Source of the DNA: Parachlorella kessleri
Lineage: Eukaryota > Chlorophyta > Trebouxiophyceae > Chlorellales > Chlorellaceae
NCBI GenBank assembly: GCA_001598975.1
Contig: BBXU01003037.1
Coordinates: 1 to 43,579 of the forward strand
Direction: 5' to 3'
Length of the DNA stretch: 43,579 bases
Positions 24,069 through 36,400 of this stretch are shown here, piece after piece (position 1 is the first letter of the stretch; every line of letters begins with the position of its first letter). Below the pieces are notes generated by a model. That model had not been told where the DNA came from. It made no database searches and saw only the letters and a program-made list of their open reading frames with translations. The position numbers and the translations under genes were made by a program.

Positions 24069-25021
24069 ATGATAGGTGGCGCCGCAGGTCACAGCATGGG
24101 AGTCCTTGCTAGGCCAAATGGCTGGTCTGGTGGTCTTGCCTTCCCCTCCACCCTTGCTCAATAGTTTGATCTGCAGGCCTGGCTCTTTACTTTGCCTTGG
24201 GCTACGGAGCTGCGCACTTTTACCGTGCACCCCTGAACCCAAGCTCCTCCCAAGCTCAGCCAATGTCTACGATCGTTTCGTACTTCCGGGGCAAGATAGA
24301 GGTAAGTGCACTCGCTGGCTGCTTTGTTGCCCGCTCTGTGATTACCCTGTGTCCCTCGCTCACACTTCCTGCTCTTCATGCGTGTGCAGAAGAATATGGA
24401 ATCCCCCTCTGAACGAGAAAGGAAGTGGGAAGTTCGACTGGAGGGTGTGCGGGCAGCAGCTGAGGGCGCGTGAGTGTGGCTTGCTTGCGTGAAGGCTGCT
24501 GTGGTGGCGCCGGCAGTCTGTTGCACCGTTGGTGTCTTGCCTGGGCTGCTCCTTTCCCTACAAGTGCATTGCAATCTGGCTTCCAAAGCTAGCAATCCAC
24601 GTCCACGGAGCAGGCAGTGGGAAGACCTGTGCAGCGAGGGTTGCCGACACCGTCGTTATGACTGGCACTGGTAACCCGTGCAGGAGGGACAACATGAAGC
24701 ACCCAACCAAGCAGTGGGGCTTCTGGAGGAGTGATAAGCAAAATGCCAAGGTATGCTTGCTTGCAATGACCTCAACTCTCGAACAGCCTTACACTGCGAA
24801 CGCATTGCCCACTGTTGGCTCTGCTCTGCTGACATCCTGGTCAGGGCTCAAGGACAGTGGCTTGGGTCATTGAGGAATGCTAAGTTGTTGAGGCTGTTCA
24901 TGGGGGGAGTAACCTGGCATCGGAGACACCTCTGCTCTCTGTATGTGTGCAGTTTGAGGAGTTAACAGCCGTTGACCTCCAGCAGCAGCCTGGTCGGGTG
25001 AAGCCTCAGCAGCAGCAGTAG
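24069..25021 (+). CDS. Small N-terminally membrane-anchored protein, unknown function
   Basis: I do not recognise the family. Five exons (24069-24087, 24177-24301, 24390-24469, 24684-24750, 24953-25021) join in phase to 119 residues. After MIGGAA comes a short hydrophobic stretch (about residues 6-20, LALYFALGYGAAHF) that could be one membrane span or a targeting helix. Next is a charged helical region around ESPSERERKWEVRLEGVRAA, then HPTKQWGFWRSDKQ, and a Gln-rich tail ending in four Gln. Size and layout resemble single-span subunits of mitochondrial or plastid complexes, but that is only a comparison. The first intron donor (GTCACA) is weak; the other splice sites are good. The gene is head-to-head with the CxxC protein gene. 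Confidence 0.7.
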
Positions 25022-25825
25022 TGGTGGGCTCCAGGAGCACTGCCCCACACTGTAGACACCAATCGCAGCTGGCTCTGCGGCGTCTCATCGGCTGGCTAAG
25101 AGTGGCTCTGGGCAACACCTGGTGACTGGTGCACGTTCGTAGTGGTGCCCCTTCGATCATGGTAACATAGGTGTCTTGGCTGACCTCAAAAGTCCATGGG
25201 AGCACAACCCGGCTGGGCTCAGGCAGGGATCTGCGGGGTTTTGCAAACAATGTATCCATGTGCAGGTGTGAAAAACCTTCACCAAGGGAGGTGTTTGGCT
25301 TGTATGAAGGGGCGAAGGCCGTTATATCTCGAGCGCCCCTAGCAGTTTCCCCCTTTGTGTGTGTAGATTGGGAGCTGCTAGCTAGTACCACAGCAGGGGT
25401 TGGGACTCCAATTGCACTTCTCGATGACAGAATAGGTTTGCCTTGTCCGTGGTGCCCAAGGCAAAAGTAAAGTGTATGGTGCATACTGCCTGATCTGGGG
25501 CCTCTTGAAAGGTAGATGACTGTATCTAGGGTGGCACATAGTACGAGAGCAAGTGACGCGGCTGTAGACTGTTAAGAGCGCAGGAGATGACACGGTGTTC
25601 CTTGGGACAGTCTCATTGTGCTGCCCAGCGAGCTTGACAGTCCATGCGTGCTAACCCCTGCCATCAAGAGCGACTTTGATTCCCTGAGCGGCTGCTTACA
25701 GACCTTACCCCAGCCTGCGCTAGCTAGGCAGGTAAGGGCTGGCCCGTCGTACATCAGCTGCCAGCGTACCCTCGCCCAGCATTGCTGCTGGGTAGGGCAT
25801 ACCCCACCTGGCTGCTAGCTGGCGA
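25022..25825. other. Convergent intergenic interval, 3' UTRs
   Basis: These 0.8 kb lie between the stop codons of two converging genes. I see no coding exon. TTACA at 25696-25700 is a TGTAA on the minus strand, 126 bp past the acetyltransferase stop. No TGTAA was found for the plus-strand gene. Confidence 0.5.
25696..25700 (-). terminator. Candidate poly(A) signal TGTAA, GNAT gene
   Basis: It reads TGTAA on the minus strand about 126 bp downstream of the acetyltransferase stop codon, at a distance similar to that seen for the AP2 gene. Confidence 0.45.
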
Positions 25826-27719
25826 CTATCTGAGCTGTTTGCGCATGAGCAGCCGGCGGTCCTGCCTCAGCAACACCACGAAGAAGTTGTCCTCCTTCAG
25901 CACACTGAACCCAGCCTTCAGGTACAGCCGGGCAGCCAACTCATCTTGAGCCCTGCACGCACGCACAAGCCACACAGCCACTTCCTTCAACAGAGACCTC
26001 CACCTGGCACGACTCATGGCACGAGCGCTCGCCCCAATTGTAACCCAGTACTTGCCCTGGCCTTGGAGGGGTGTGGGAAGAAGTGTGTCTACCAGCCCTT
26101 TAAGGGCGCCCTCAGGGCAGCGCTCCGGCACACCCGTACCATGAGTATGTCATGATAGGCCTCAGGGTGTCTTAGGAGAGGCGTACTGGCTCAAAACACA
26201 GGCCGGCCCCCAGCGCGTCAGTTCTGTCCTCTGCTTGACCAGCTACCAGCTATGTTGTCCTCTGACCACCCTACCAGCCACCATTCACGATTACGCAATT
26301 TGGCAACAGCTTGCCGCTTTCAGCCAACATCCTTCCCTCGTGCTCTGCCCCAGCGAGGTATGTATCCATCACCTCACTTCCTACCGACGCGCCCAAGCGC
26401 CCCCTCCCCCACCCCGGTGCCCCCCACGCTGCATCTTGTCGCCCGATCAGTCAGAGGCCAGCTCCAGTGTAAGCACGGCACAGCAGTGGGAAAGGTTTGC
26501 ACCGTAAAGGCAGCCCTGTCAGCCTCCTTCCACACAACTCAGCAAGCACCGGGGGGGCGGGGGGGGGTGCGGGCAATTGTGCCGTAGTAGCGCCGTTTCA
26601 TGCCCTTCGGCACAAGTCAGCACACCCCACAATCTGGGAGCCTGCAGCCCAGTAGGACAAGCCTGCAGCAGTCGCTCCTCCTGACCTCAAAGGCAACCCC
26701 ACCCACCCACCCACACATGCGGGCCTGACAGCGCCCACCTGACATGGAGGTAGAGCTCCCTCTCCCCCATGTAGGTCACCAACTCCTCGGCGGCCCGCAT
26801 GAGCAGCGTGCCGTAGCCCCGGCCGCGGCGCTCGGGCGCGACTGCCATGTTGCACAGGTATGGCCGGTCCTGCAGCAGCAGGCGCAGCAGCAAAGCCACC
26901 CTACCTGAGCACTCTTGAAGCAAGCAGCCACGGCGGCATGGGGTGTTGCACATTGGACCGCCGCTAGTGGCGGCAAATACTTTCCCACTGGGGAAGCCAG
27001 TGCACCGCTCGAGGAGTCCATGCGTGCTCACAGCATCGCATGCCCTCCAAACCCACATGCTACCTTCCTGCCACCCCTCGCACCAAACTTGCCTCTGGTG
27101 GGTTCAAGGTTAGGTACTTTGTCCTTGTGGAGGCGGCAAATGACACCTCCACCACCCCCACAACCATGCCTGGAGGCGGACTGCCGGCTCCTGCTTGTGC
27201 TCCCGATGGTTCCCTGGCTGCAGCCGCTGCTTCTGCTGCCGCTTCTGCCGCCCCTGTAGCAAGGGCATGAAACCCAGTGGGCATCACAGGCTGCCGACTC
27301 TCCACAGGTTATCAGGCCAGTCCAATGCATTCACCCCGCCCTGCATAAGTGCAAGCATGCTGGCCAGGGGCAGGTGGGTGGGGCTGCAAATGCAGCCACG
27401 GGCGCGCTTAGCCCGGCCGAATATGGTTGCCATGAGGCTGCATGCAAGCATAGGCTTTTTCTCATGAAAAGCGGGGCAAGTTCTTGACAGCGACAGCCTC
27501 TACGTGCATTATGGCGTCAGCGCCATCACGGACAACCCCACCTCCATCAATACCCTCATCCACTTTCCAGGTGCTGGCGCCAACGCCCTGGAAGAAGGTG
27601 CCAGAAGGGCCCCCTCCATTGCTGCTGGCAGGCCTTGGGAACGCTTGACTAAGCGCTGATGCCGGTGCTACCTCGCGAGAGGCTGGCAAACCTGGCTGGG
27701 GGCCTGGCTGTGCCTGCTC

Positions 27720-27768
<49 letters not shown>

Positions 27769-29057
27769 TGCTCCTCGGGTGGCCTTGCTTGCCATGCAGC
27801 CCCTTCCTGCTGCTGGTCCTGCTGCCCTGCAATGGTAGCAAGGTCCTCTGCTGCATCCGCGTGATGGCCAGTCCTGCTGGACCCCCCATCTCTACCTGCC
27901 ATAGCACCACTACCTGGGCCAGCTGGAAGGGGCCCCACTTGCATGCCAGCGCTGCTGCTGCTCTGGCCGCTGCCATTCTCATTATCCAGAGGAGGACAGG
28001 CGCCGGAACCACCGCCAAGGCTGCTGCCAATTGCTGCCATATTGGACATGTGGCTGCTGCCTTGAGCACTGCTGCTCCTGGGTGCCTGCTCTTCTTGGGT
28101 GGCATGCCCCCTCCCCTGCTGCAACGCCTGCCACTCCTCTGCCGTCAGCAGCAGTGCCACAAGCACGACTGTCTTGGGGGGCAGCCCCGTGTGGTGCTCC
28201 AAGTACTGGATAATCTGACGCTGCAGGAAAGTCCTGCAAGGCTCCAGTTCGCCTGGTTGCGAACCCATGTGAGGTCGACACACACACGCCACGGCAAGCA
28301 TGCCAAGCATGCTAATTAGCCGCTTCACAGATCCATAGAGCAGCAAGGCCGGCAGTGGCTGTTTAAACCCAAGGCAAGCCACAGTTGTGCATCAGCAACG
28401 CTAGCTGAGTGCCAGTTGCGGGACGATACGGATGCTTGGCAAAGACACCACTTACTTGTAAACAGAGAGGTACCCCATGGATTCAGCGAAGCTCTCTGTC
28501 AGTATGCCGGCCGTCTCCTTGACAAGGCCAGCCTTCAGCGGCTGGATTAGCAGCATGTTCCCTCCTCCACAACACATCAACTGCTGGAATTCTAGCATTC
28601 GTTGCCGCGCCAAGCTCTGCAGTACAAGTGCATACACGCCGGTCATGCAAGACCCTTAAATCTATTCGAAACTTGCCACGGGTACGCCGTGCAGTACGCT
28701 GGGTGTATAGGATTTTGCAAGACCTTTCACAGTTGAGGCCAGCTGAGTCCAGAGAGTCAACGTCCAGGGAATCGAGTTGCACCATGCACTGCAGACACTC
28801 GAGCACCAAAACGCTATGCTGCCTACGTGGGGGTTGAAGGGCTGAAAGCGAGGCTTCTTCAGAACTGCTGCAGCCGCTGCCTCCTCCACCCGAGCTCTTT
28901 CAGGCCCGGGACCCTCCACAGAGCAGGTCACCCCAAGGTTACGTCGCCCGGTAGATTTGAGGTAGCAAGGGCCTGCTAGCAAGGCCCGCGGCTGGGTGGG
29001 ACGATGGACGCGAGGTAAAGTGTGGCCTGCATCAAGGATCAGCTGCTGGCAGACCAT
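25826..29057 (-). CDS. Plastid-type GNAT-family N-acetyltransferase with polyQ insertion
   Basis: Six minus-strand exons (29057-28827, 28616-28456, 28233-27542, 27253-27093, 26869-26739, 25952-25826) join in phase to 500 residues. The acetyl-CoA loop R-x-x-G-x-G is at about 430-435 (RGRGYG), inside the typical PYLCNMAV-PERRGRGYGTLLM motif A, and the fold ends with LYLKAGFSVL. The GNAT core starts near residue 98 (MLLIQPL) and is interrupted by about 200 low-complexity residues (about 160-360) carrying 18 consecutive Gln. GNATs move acetyl from acetyl-CoA to a lysine or an N-terminal amine. The arrangement NPPE-(D/x)RPYLCNMAV-YLHVR resembles plant plastid GNATs, and a basic, hydroxylated first 45 residues would suit a transit peptide; location and substrate are inferred. 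The intron after NPPE has a GC donor (27092). The start is the first ATG of exon 1. Confidence 0.88.
27723..27764. repeat. Pure (CTG/CAG)14 microsatellite encoding polyQ
   Basis: Fourteen uninterrupted CTG units on the plus strand read as CAG (Gln) codons in the minus-strand acetyltransferase gene. Flanking TTG and CTG units extend the glutamine run to about 18. A pure repeat is prone to length change. Confidence 0.95.
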
Positions 29058-29356
29058 CCTGCCGTCCTGGATGGTAGAATTGGACCTGTTAAAGGTGCTC
29101 TGGCAGGTGAAAGCAATTCAGATCAAGGATTCAGCAGGGATCGATCAAAGATACCATCAGCTGGATTGCATCCATTTTGTGACCTTTCGCACGGCGGGAG
29201 CGCCCACCGAAGGGTCAGAAATCGTGGCATACCGGGGCCTAAAACAGCCGGGGGCAGTTCCAAAGCCTATTCTCTGGCCCGCTACGGTTTGGCATGCCAA
29301 AACCTTTCCTCGTTGTGCCCAACCTCTCTCTAGCACGTTAGCCTGTCGAGCACACC
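29058..29356. promoter_or_regulatory. Divergent promoter region between GNAT and CCCH genes
   Basis: This 299-bp gap between two head-to-head start codons must contain both promoters and 5' UTRs. No specific motif could be assigned. Confidence 0.45.
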
Positions 29357-31761
29357 ATGGCGTTCCAGGCCACCTCCCGGGCCCCTCAGCCCCCCGAAGG
29401 CTCGCCGGAAGAGAATGCTGTTGAGAGCAGCACGTTCCACATGTATTTCATGAAGGTAAATAGACGTGCGCTGGTACGCCGCCAACAGCCGCCCCTCCAG
29501 ATGGCATGTTGTCAATGTACGCCCGAGCAGAAGACCGCACTGCAGTTCAGGTGTTTTTCAAGTGCTCTTCATATACACCAGTGCTACGGTTGATGGCTAA
29601 CTGACTCCGACGTGCTTTCTTCTATACCGCAGGTTACCAGCTGCCCGAACGGCCGCCAGCCCCATGACTGGAACTCGTGCCCTTACACCCACTGTGGAGA
29701 AAAGGCAGTTCGCAGGGACCCCCTTACACACCAGTACTCCAGCACTATGTGCCACGAGATGAAGCAGGTGTGTTGCTTGTATGGAGGCACAGGTACTGTC
29801 CTAACCCCTCCTACACCAGCTTTGTCTTAGGTCTTTCAGTTCCGCCACCCGTGATTGGTAACAACACGCACCAGCCTTACATTTTTGGAGCAATGACAGC
29901 ATAGAAGGAATGTGAATAAAAGACAGCCTTGACTTCTGCTTGGCAGCAGGACGGCAAGTGTGCGGCGGGCGACAGCTGTCCCTTCTCACACAACACCTGG
30001 GAGTCATGGCTACACCCAGAAAAGTAGGTGTGCTGCCTGCTGCCGCTGCTGCTGCTGGTGGTGCTGCTGCTGCTGCTGGTGGGGGTGGTGGTCCTGCTGG
30101 CACAGCGCAAGCCGCCCACCAGGTTGCATGGCTGCTCCTGCCACTTGTGCTTGTCGGCCATCCTGTCCTTGCAACATGATGCTGTACTTGCAACATGAGG
30201 CGTGGGCATTGTTTAGATGCTCTCTATGTCATGATGCTCTCCCTGCTTCCTCCTGCCCAAGTAACACAGGCAGCGCTTTGTCTGACCGGTGCTCAAAGCC
30301 GCTGCCCGTGCTGCAGGTACCGCACGTCCCTCTGCCGCAATGGACCCTTCTGCCAGCGCAAGATCTGCTTCTTTGCGCACTCCGCCTCCCAACTGAGGGT
30401 GCCAACCACAGAGCGCCCGGCAATCCCACCCCTGCTTTCACCCTCCATGGGGCCGGCTGCCAGCCCTATGCTTCCCCCGACACTGGGCCCCAGCAGCCCA
30501 CAGCGGCAGCTGCACCAGCAGCAGCCGGTTTGCCCCGCGGTGATGCTTCGGCAGGCAGGCAGGCTGGAGAGCAGGAGCAGCAGTGGCAGCGGCAGCAGCA
30601 TTGGCTGCGGCAGCAGGGAGGGCCTGCTCAGCAGCAGCAGCGGCTGCAGTCTGTCCAGCGGTGGCGTCCAGCTCGGGCACCACGGCCTGCTGCCCGACAT
30701 CCCTTTGTACGACCCCCAGGTACAGTGCAGTTGTTGGCGCTGGTTAGCATAGACATCTGAAGACTTCCTGTCATCCTTCTTGTGCATCTTGGCATCAGCA
30801 AGTGGCAAACGGTGTGTTGTGGGGGTGCCTGCTCTGTTTGGAGTTCCACCTGCATCGACATTGAAGACCAGAGCCCTTCTAGGTGACATGCCTGACATCC
30901 CGGCCGGGTATCCTGTTCCGCCCAGGTCAAAGTCACTGGGACCATGCTCTTTCTGCTGCCTCAACCCAACATGCCAGGCTATCCTTCATAGCATTATAAT
31001 ATTACTAAATTTATCCATTTATCTATAACATCCCTGCGCCGATCCTGCAATGCTTGGCCTCCTCTTTGCAGTTGGGTTCCCCTGTGGCGGCCTCACCAGC
31101 TCTGTCACTTGCCAGTGGCAGCTCTGGCGGGTTCACATCTGTGGTGCCGCCAGCACTGCTGCTGCAATCCCTGGCGCCCGGGGCGGACGTATCTGCAAGG
31201 CCACCAGTCAACCTGGCAACACAGGTGTGTCATCCAGTGGTTAGCTTGCCTGCCACACTGCATCTTGGGAGTGTGGCAGCCCCTCAGTCTTGCTATGATG
31301 TATGGCCTCGCCTGCTAGGTCCCATGCCCATTCCTGTCTCACTGTCTTGGAGTTAAGGTGTACCTGGGCTGCATATGTGCAGCAGAGGAAAGGTTTAGTA
31401 CTAGCACATTGCGTGAAGGGATGCTGCTTGTCCACTTGCTCCGTCGTTGGTTGATGTGATGCTCCAAAGCCTCGAGAGATCATGGCGTGTGGCCTTGACA
31501 TATCCACCACAATGGCTACTGCACTGTTTTCCATGCTCTCGATGGCATGGGACGCCAAGAGTCGGCATTCAATGTGAAGTGTGTTTCCGTATGTGGCATG
31601 CGCAGGGTGTGGATTCGAGCCAGGCGGCCTCTATCCTCCAGGCTGTTGTCGGCCAGGTGAGAGGCGGCCAGCTGGACGTCAGCACGGCTGCCGCGCTGCT
31701 CAGCACCCTCATCCCAGGGCAGTTGCCGCTGCTGCAGCTGGCACTGGCGGCAGGGGTGTGA
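29357..31761 (+). CDS. RR-TZF tandem CCCH zinc-finger protein
   Basis: Six exons (29357-29455, 29633-29767, 29950-30023, 30317-30719, 31072-31224, 31606-31761) join in phase to 339 residues. A plant-type RR motif, HDWNSCPYTH-GEKAVRRDP (about 44-65), precedes two CCCH fingers: C-x8-C-x5-C-x3-H (MCHEMK...CPFSH) and C-x5-C-x4-C-x3-H (LCRNGPFC...CFFAH), joined by ESWLHPEKYRTSLC. This is the RR-TZF family typical of plants, whose members bind RNA, localise to P-bodies or stress granules and promote mRNA turnover. The RR element has C-x6-H where the usual spacing is C-x5-H. The C-terminal 200 residues are rich in Pro, Ser, Leu and Gln without a known domain. The exon 3 acceptor is a NAGNAG (29944-29949); the downstream AG gives the standard spacing. 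ATG 29357 follows directly on the divergent promoter. Confidence 0.92.
29944..29949 (+). other. NAGNAG tandem acceptor within the first CCCH finger
   Basis: CAGCAG at the intron 2 end allows splicing at 29947 or 29950. The upstream choice adds one Gln between the first two cysteines of finger 1, changing C-x8-C to C-x9-C. The family norm is seven or eight. Confidence 0.7.
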
Positions 31762-33417
31762 CGATCGGTTGTTCGTCGCGCTGCTTGTTACAAGCCCCAG
31801 TGGCAGCCAGCTGGGTTTTAAGATTGTACCAGCGGAGTTACTTATTTGGAGGTGGGAGTGGGAGCCATGGTGAGGCCCTTGTTGTCACTTACTCGGTTTT
31901 CGGTTGCGGAAGCTGTGAGACAACGACTGTCGAGATGTTTTCCAGATCTTTTCCTCAAATGAGACATAAGAATTGTATGGTAGCGCGCGGTGTGGAAGCT
32001 CGAAAGTGTGAAGTCCCTGCTCTAACTGTTCTGTGTCATTTCGTGGCTGACCTATTGCCCACTGGTCTTTCTGCGTCCCTTCCCAACTTGATTAATCTAA
32101 CTGAATAGCCTAGATGGAGCGTTAGAATTGATCTCTGGTACAGAAGCATTGCTGGGCGTGCCATGCCCTGGATTGTTGCGTGTCCTCCTGGGGGGTAGTC
32201 TGAAGATTATCTAATACTGCAGTGTCGCCGCCAGCAGCAGCATGTCCACTGGCCTTCGGTGTTGATTGTTGTCAGTGCTTTCATTTGGCTCCAGCGGGCC
32301 CCCATCCCACATTGTATGATGGCCAAGTTGACGACCAGCTGTGTGATTTTGCGTCATCACATTTGTGTTCCCCCCTGGTGCCTCCGTTGGCCAGGGCTAC
32401 CTAATGGTTTCTTACTTGACCTCCTGCCTATCATCATCGTGGCCCTCCTTGGCGCAGTTATCCAGTGAGCCCTTCATACGGTCTGTCTTCTCAGTACTTG
32501 GTGTCTGTGTGTCACATTTCTGTCTCCATTGTGGAGCCTCAGTTACTTTCAGTTGTCCAATCCTGTGGTCTTTTCTATGGTATGGTTTCTGGTATATGTT
32601 ATACTTACTATTGGGTCATGTCACAAGGTCAGCCTTCCATTTCATATGCCTTGGTCCCTCCCACTCTATCAGGGTAGGAAAGACTTGTAAAGATGGGTTA
32701 ACGCATGACATGAGCAGGGATTGGTGAGGCTTCTGTTTGACTGCCAAGGAAGTTGTCGATGATGCCAACAACACACTGGATGGCGGCAGTATACACCAAG
32801 TTTTCTAAAAATGTACACTATATATTGGCAATAGTGCCATAAACGGTTGCATCCAGCCCAGCCCTCCGCACAGCTATATATATCCTATCTCCTATTTATT
32901 CGCACTACCTGCCATTCATACTATTATGAAATCAGTGACAAAGACCAAAGTAATACTTTCCATGACCTGGAACGTGGGTGAAAAGCACTCGTACCAGTAA
33001 GTGCCAGCTATAAGTAATCATGACAAACCAAGGTTTCACGCTACTTGTGAACCTGCACAGGCATGCTACCAAAACAGACAATTCAGCAAGGTATGTGCTT
33101 ACTTCATATTACCACTCCATGTGCTGCTTATGAGATGCCCTGTCCCCAAGCCTGATTTGGTCAATAGACCCAAGACCAACAAGGTGTTCTGCATAGTCCT
33201 TGGCAGCCTCTTCCAGCAGCTCAGGGAGTGAGGCGTGACTAACTAGATACCTTGTGGGCACACAGGACGACATAAGTCAGTGTATGACAAGTACAGGACG
33301 GGGAATGCCCAGCAATGTGACCAGCAAGCCAGGCTTCCATGAGCCTGTGTCCCCCAACTCCTCCATCACAGATCAGGAGCTCGCCCGGCCTGTGCTCACA
33401 GCCCTCGCTTACAGTGC
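31762..33417. other. Convergent AT-richer intergenic interval
   Basis: These 1.66 kb between converging stop codons hold no supportable exon. The stretch from about 32.7 to 33.1 kb is markedly AT-rich (TATATATTGG, TATATATATCC) compared with neighbouring coding DNA. A plus-strand TGTAA at 32686-32690 could end a long 3' UTR of the CCCH gene. Confidence 0.5.
32686..32690 (+). terminator. Candidate poly(A) signal TGTAA, CCCH gene
   Basis: It is the first plus-strand TGTAA I found after the CCCH stop, about 925 bp downstream. The distance resembles that of the candidate signal of the LRR-IQ gene. Confidence 0.35.
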
Positions 33418-36400
33418 CTACAATCTTGACCCGGCGCCTGCGCCCAGCAGCGCCCTTGCCACCTCAACATTGCGCCCCAGCATCTCTTCCTTAGCCAGCA
33501 GCATCGCCCTCCGCTCTGCACCCCTGGGCTCAAATGCCGCCCGCAGCGCCCGCGCGTAGGTGGCGCCGTAGTCCCGCTTGCCCGGCGACGCGTGCTCGAG
33601 GAGCCCTCCTGGCGGCAGGAATGAGTAGGCGGGGCGGGTGCGCGCCTCCGTCAGGAGGGGCACCCCCAGGTTGAGGGCGGTGGCGATGGTGGAGGAGGCT
33701 TTGATGGTGAAGTACTCGTCAGACGCAAAGGCGGTGACCAGGGCTCGGCACTGGGTGAGCAGCTCGAAGAAGTCCTGCAGGGGGCCACCAGCACACAGTC
33801 TAGTCTAGTCTTACAGCTTTCCACCACCCTTGCGGGTCAGTCACAATCTTGTCACACCTAGAAATGAAGTCTCAACCAGGCTGCTACTAGGCAGGCAGTC
33901 ACTACCATTTGCTGCAGGCTGAACCACTGGATCCCCACCACAATGGAACGACCTTGGGTCTAGCACACAGGCACCCAACCGAAGCGGGGTGTCGGTGAGT
34001 AGGAGCAGAAAGCAGTGCTGCTGCTGTAGAGTCGCTGCTGTGTTGAGCACCTTGGGAGCAGGCCCGCTGTGCGCTGCAGGGAGGCCGAGTGCTGTTCACT
34101 TTTGGCTTGGTGCCCGAGGACAGAACAGGGTCCCCTTAGGTAGCGGTGCCTCGTAGGCGCTTACTCACTCCGCATCGCCGCCCCAAGAAGCCTAACGTTT
34201 GATATGCGGCAAGCGTTCCTGCCAACACCACTTCCTTGCCTGAGACCGCACCTGCACCCCGTACCCTTCACCGCCTTGGCCTGCCTGCCAACACACGGCA
34301 GCCCCGTCCACCTGCCGCCTCTGCCCCCAATGCGGCCCCCCTTCCCAACCCCCCGGCCCCCTTTCTGGCTGCCAACACACTGCAACCCCGTCCATCTGCT
34401 GCCTCTGCCCCCGATGCAGCCCCCCTTCCCACCCCCCGGCCCCCTTTCCCAAGCGGTGCCTACCTTGTAGGGCAGGCCAGGCGCCTCCCGTATGAGCGCC
34501 TGCACATCTGCTGGCACCTCCAGCCGCGACACCTTGGCCCCCACCAGCAGCAGGCTCTCATTGCCGGCTCGAAGGCGGGCCCCTACCACCCGAGCCGCCT
34601 GGAAGACGTCATTGTAGTTGCGCCTGGCCTTGAAGATTGCACCCTGCACACAGGCAGGCGGGCTGGCTGGGTTGCCGCGCTTGCAAAAGGGGGGGGGGGG
34701 GCTGCTGCGTAACATCTGACTGCAGCCAGAATTGCAGTAGCAAGGAAGCGCAGGCTGTCTGGCCGCCCCACACCACTCACGTCCTGTTTAAAGAATGTAT
34801 AAGGGGGGGTTTATTGCAGAGGTACAGCTTGCAGCACGTCCAGGCAACACCCATGACACCTATTCCATGCATGCCCACCGGTGCACTGCCCATTAGGCCA
34901 CATCAGCGGTATCCACAACTAGTCATAAGTGTTGGTTACTCCAGTTCAGCCCACCAGTCAGCCTGCAGGGCACTTGAGGCACCAAGCTCCCAGCAGTAGT
35001 GGCGACTTAGGCAATGCCACATGCTGTCCACACACCCGAACCCACCTGTATACACAGGTTTGAGGGGGGAACATTCCCAGCAGCCAGCTGCTGCACGAGG
35101 GCCTCGGTGTCTGGTGGCAGGGGAAACACTGGGCTTAGGTACGGCACCTCCCACGGCACTCTAGGCCCCAGCTTTACTTGCCGGATCACCTGCTGGGCTG
35201 CCTGGGCAACTGACGTGGAGATGGTGGCGAGGCGTAAGCGCGGGCCCAGCGCGCGAAGCAGGCGCTGCATGCGTGGTGAGTTCAGGTGTGCTGGGTTGTG
35301 CACAAGCCCAAGGTACTGCTGCTGCTGCTGCTGCCGCTGTCCATGCTGCTGCAATGGCCCCTGCATTTCGTGCTGCTGCTGAGTTCGCTGGTGAGCATCC
35401 GCTCCAGGGGTGAAGCCTGCCTGTATGCTTACGCTATTGCTAGCCCCCTGGCTAGATGCTGCCACCTCAGCAACCGCGGACAGCATGGAGTAGGCGCTGT
35501 CGGGCTCCTGCTCATCCCCTTTCCGCCCAAAGGTGACAAAGATGACGAGACTGTACCCCGGCTGTAGCTGTGGGAAGGACTCGAAAGGTTTGAAATACCC
35601 AGAGAACCACGGGAGCATCACCTCCTGCATATGGAGACAAGTTTAGCGTGGATACCGTGAGTAAGAGTCCCCATGTGGGTGACAGAAAGGAAGAGAGACC
35701 CAAGCCATGGCTGCTTAACCCACCGGGCGATTGAGAGGCCAACAAGCGCATGGCCTGCAGTAGGCCCAGCACGCAACTTATCACACACATTGCCGTCTGC
35801 CTCTCTCCACCATCCATATATCGTTCTGCCGACCCGGTGACTTCCCATCTGCCCACCTGGATGCTGTAGTTGTCAGCTTTCTGGAACACGTCCAGCAGGC
35901 ACCCAGCCTTTTGGAAAGCGTACGCTATGCCTGCCATGACATCATCATGGTTGGCTGGTAGCTCGTGGTACAGGGCACACTTGGGCAGCCCGCTGGCATC
36001 AAAGGTGGAGCTGGCAGCTATGTCCAGGTGTTGGCTGTCCTCGGGCACAGCCAAGAGGCTCCTACGGGCCAGCCGGGGGGCCGTCTGCATGCTTGCAGAC
36101 ACACATACATGGGTGACCAAGCAGAGGAAAGTAACCGGAGGTGAGGCTGGGGTTGCACTATGTGTTTGAAGGCCATCATCCTGGTTTAGCCCCAAAAGGT
36201 CCAAGGTCTTCCATCCGTCCAAAGCCTCAGACTCCCAATCCTATGCTTTCTGTCATCTCATTCGGGACTGCTCTTTGCTGTCGAGTCCTTACAAATGAAA
36301 GCCCATACGCATGTTCCCAGACCAAGTCCTGAGTTCGACAAGTAGAGGTGCTGGCTTCAAAGCGGGTGGAGTATGAGACCCAGACAGGTTGGTAGCCATC

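Noticed and set aside
30860..30926. Extra exon of the CCCH gene (GDMPDIPAGYPVPP)
   Set aside because: It looks mildly like coding sequence, but either acceptor would break the phase between exons 4 and 5, both of which are phase 0.
32800..32900. AT-rich TATATA tracts as a possible promoter or mobile-element end
   Set aside because: They lie between converging genes with no gene start nearby, no terminal inverted repeats and no target-site duplication that I can see.
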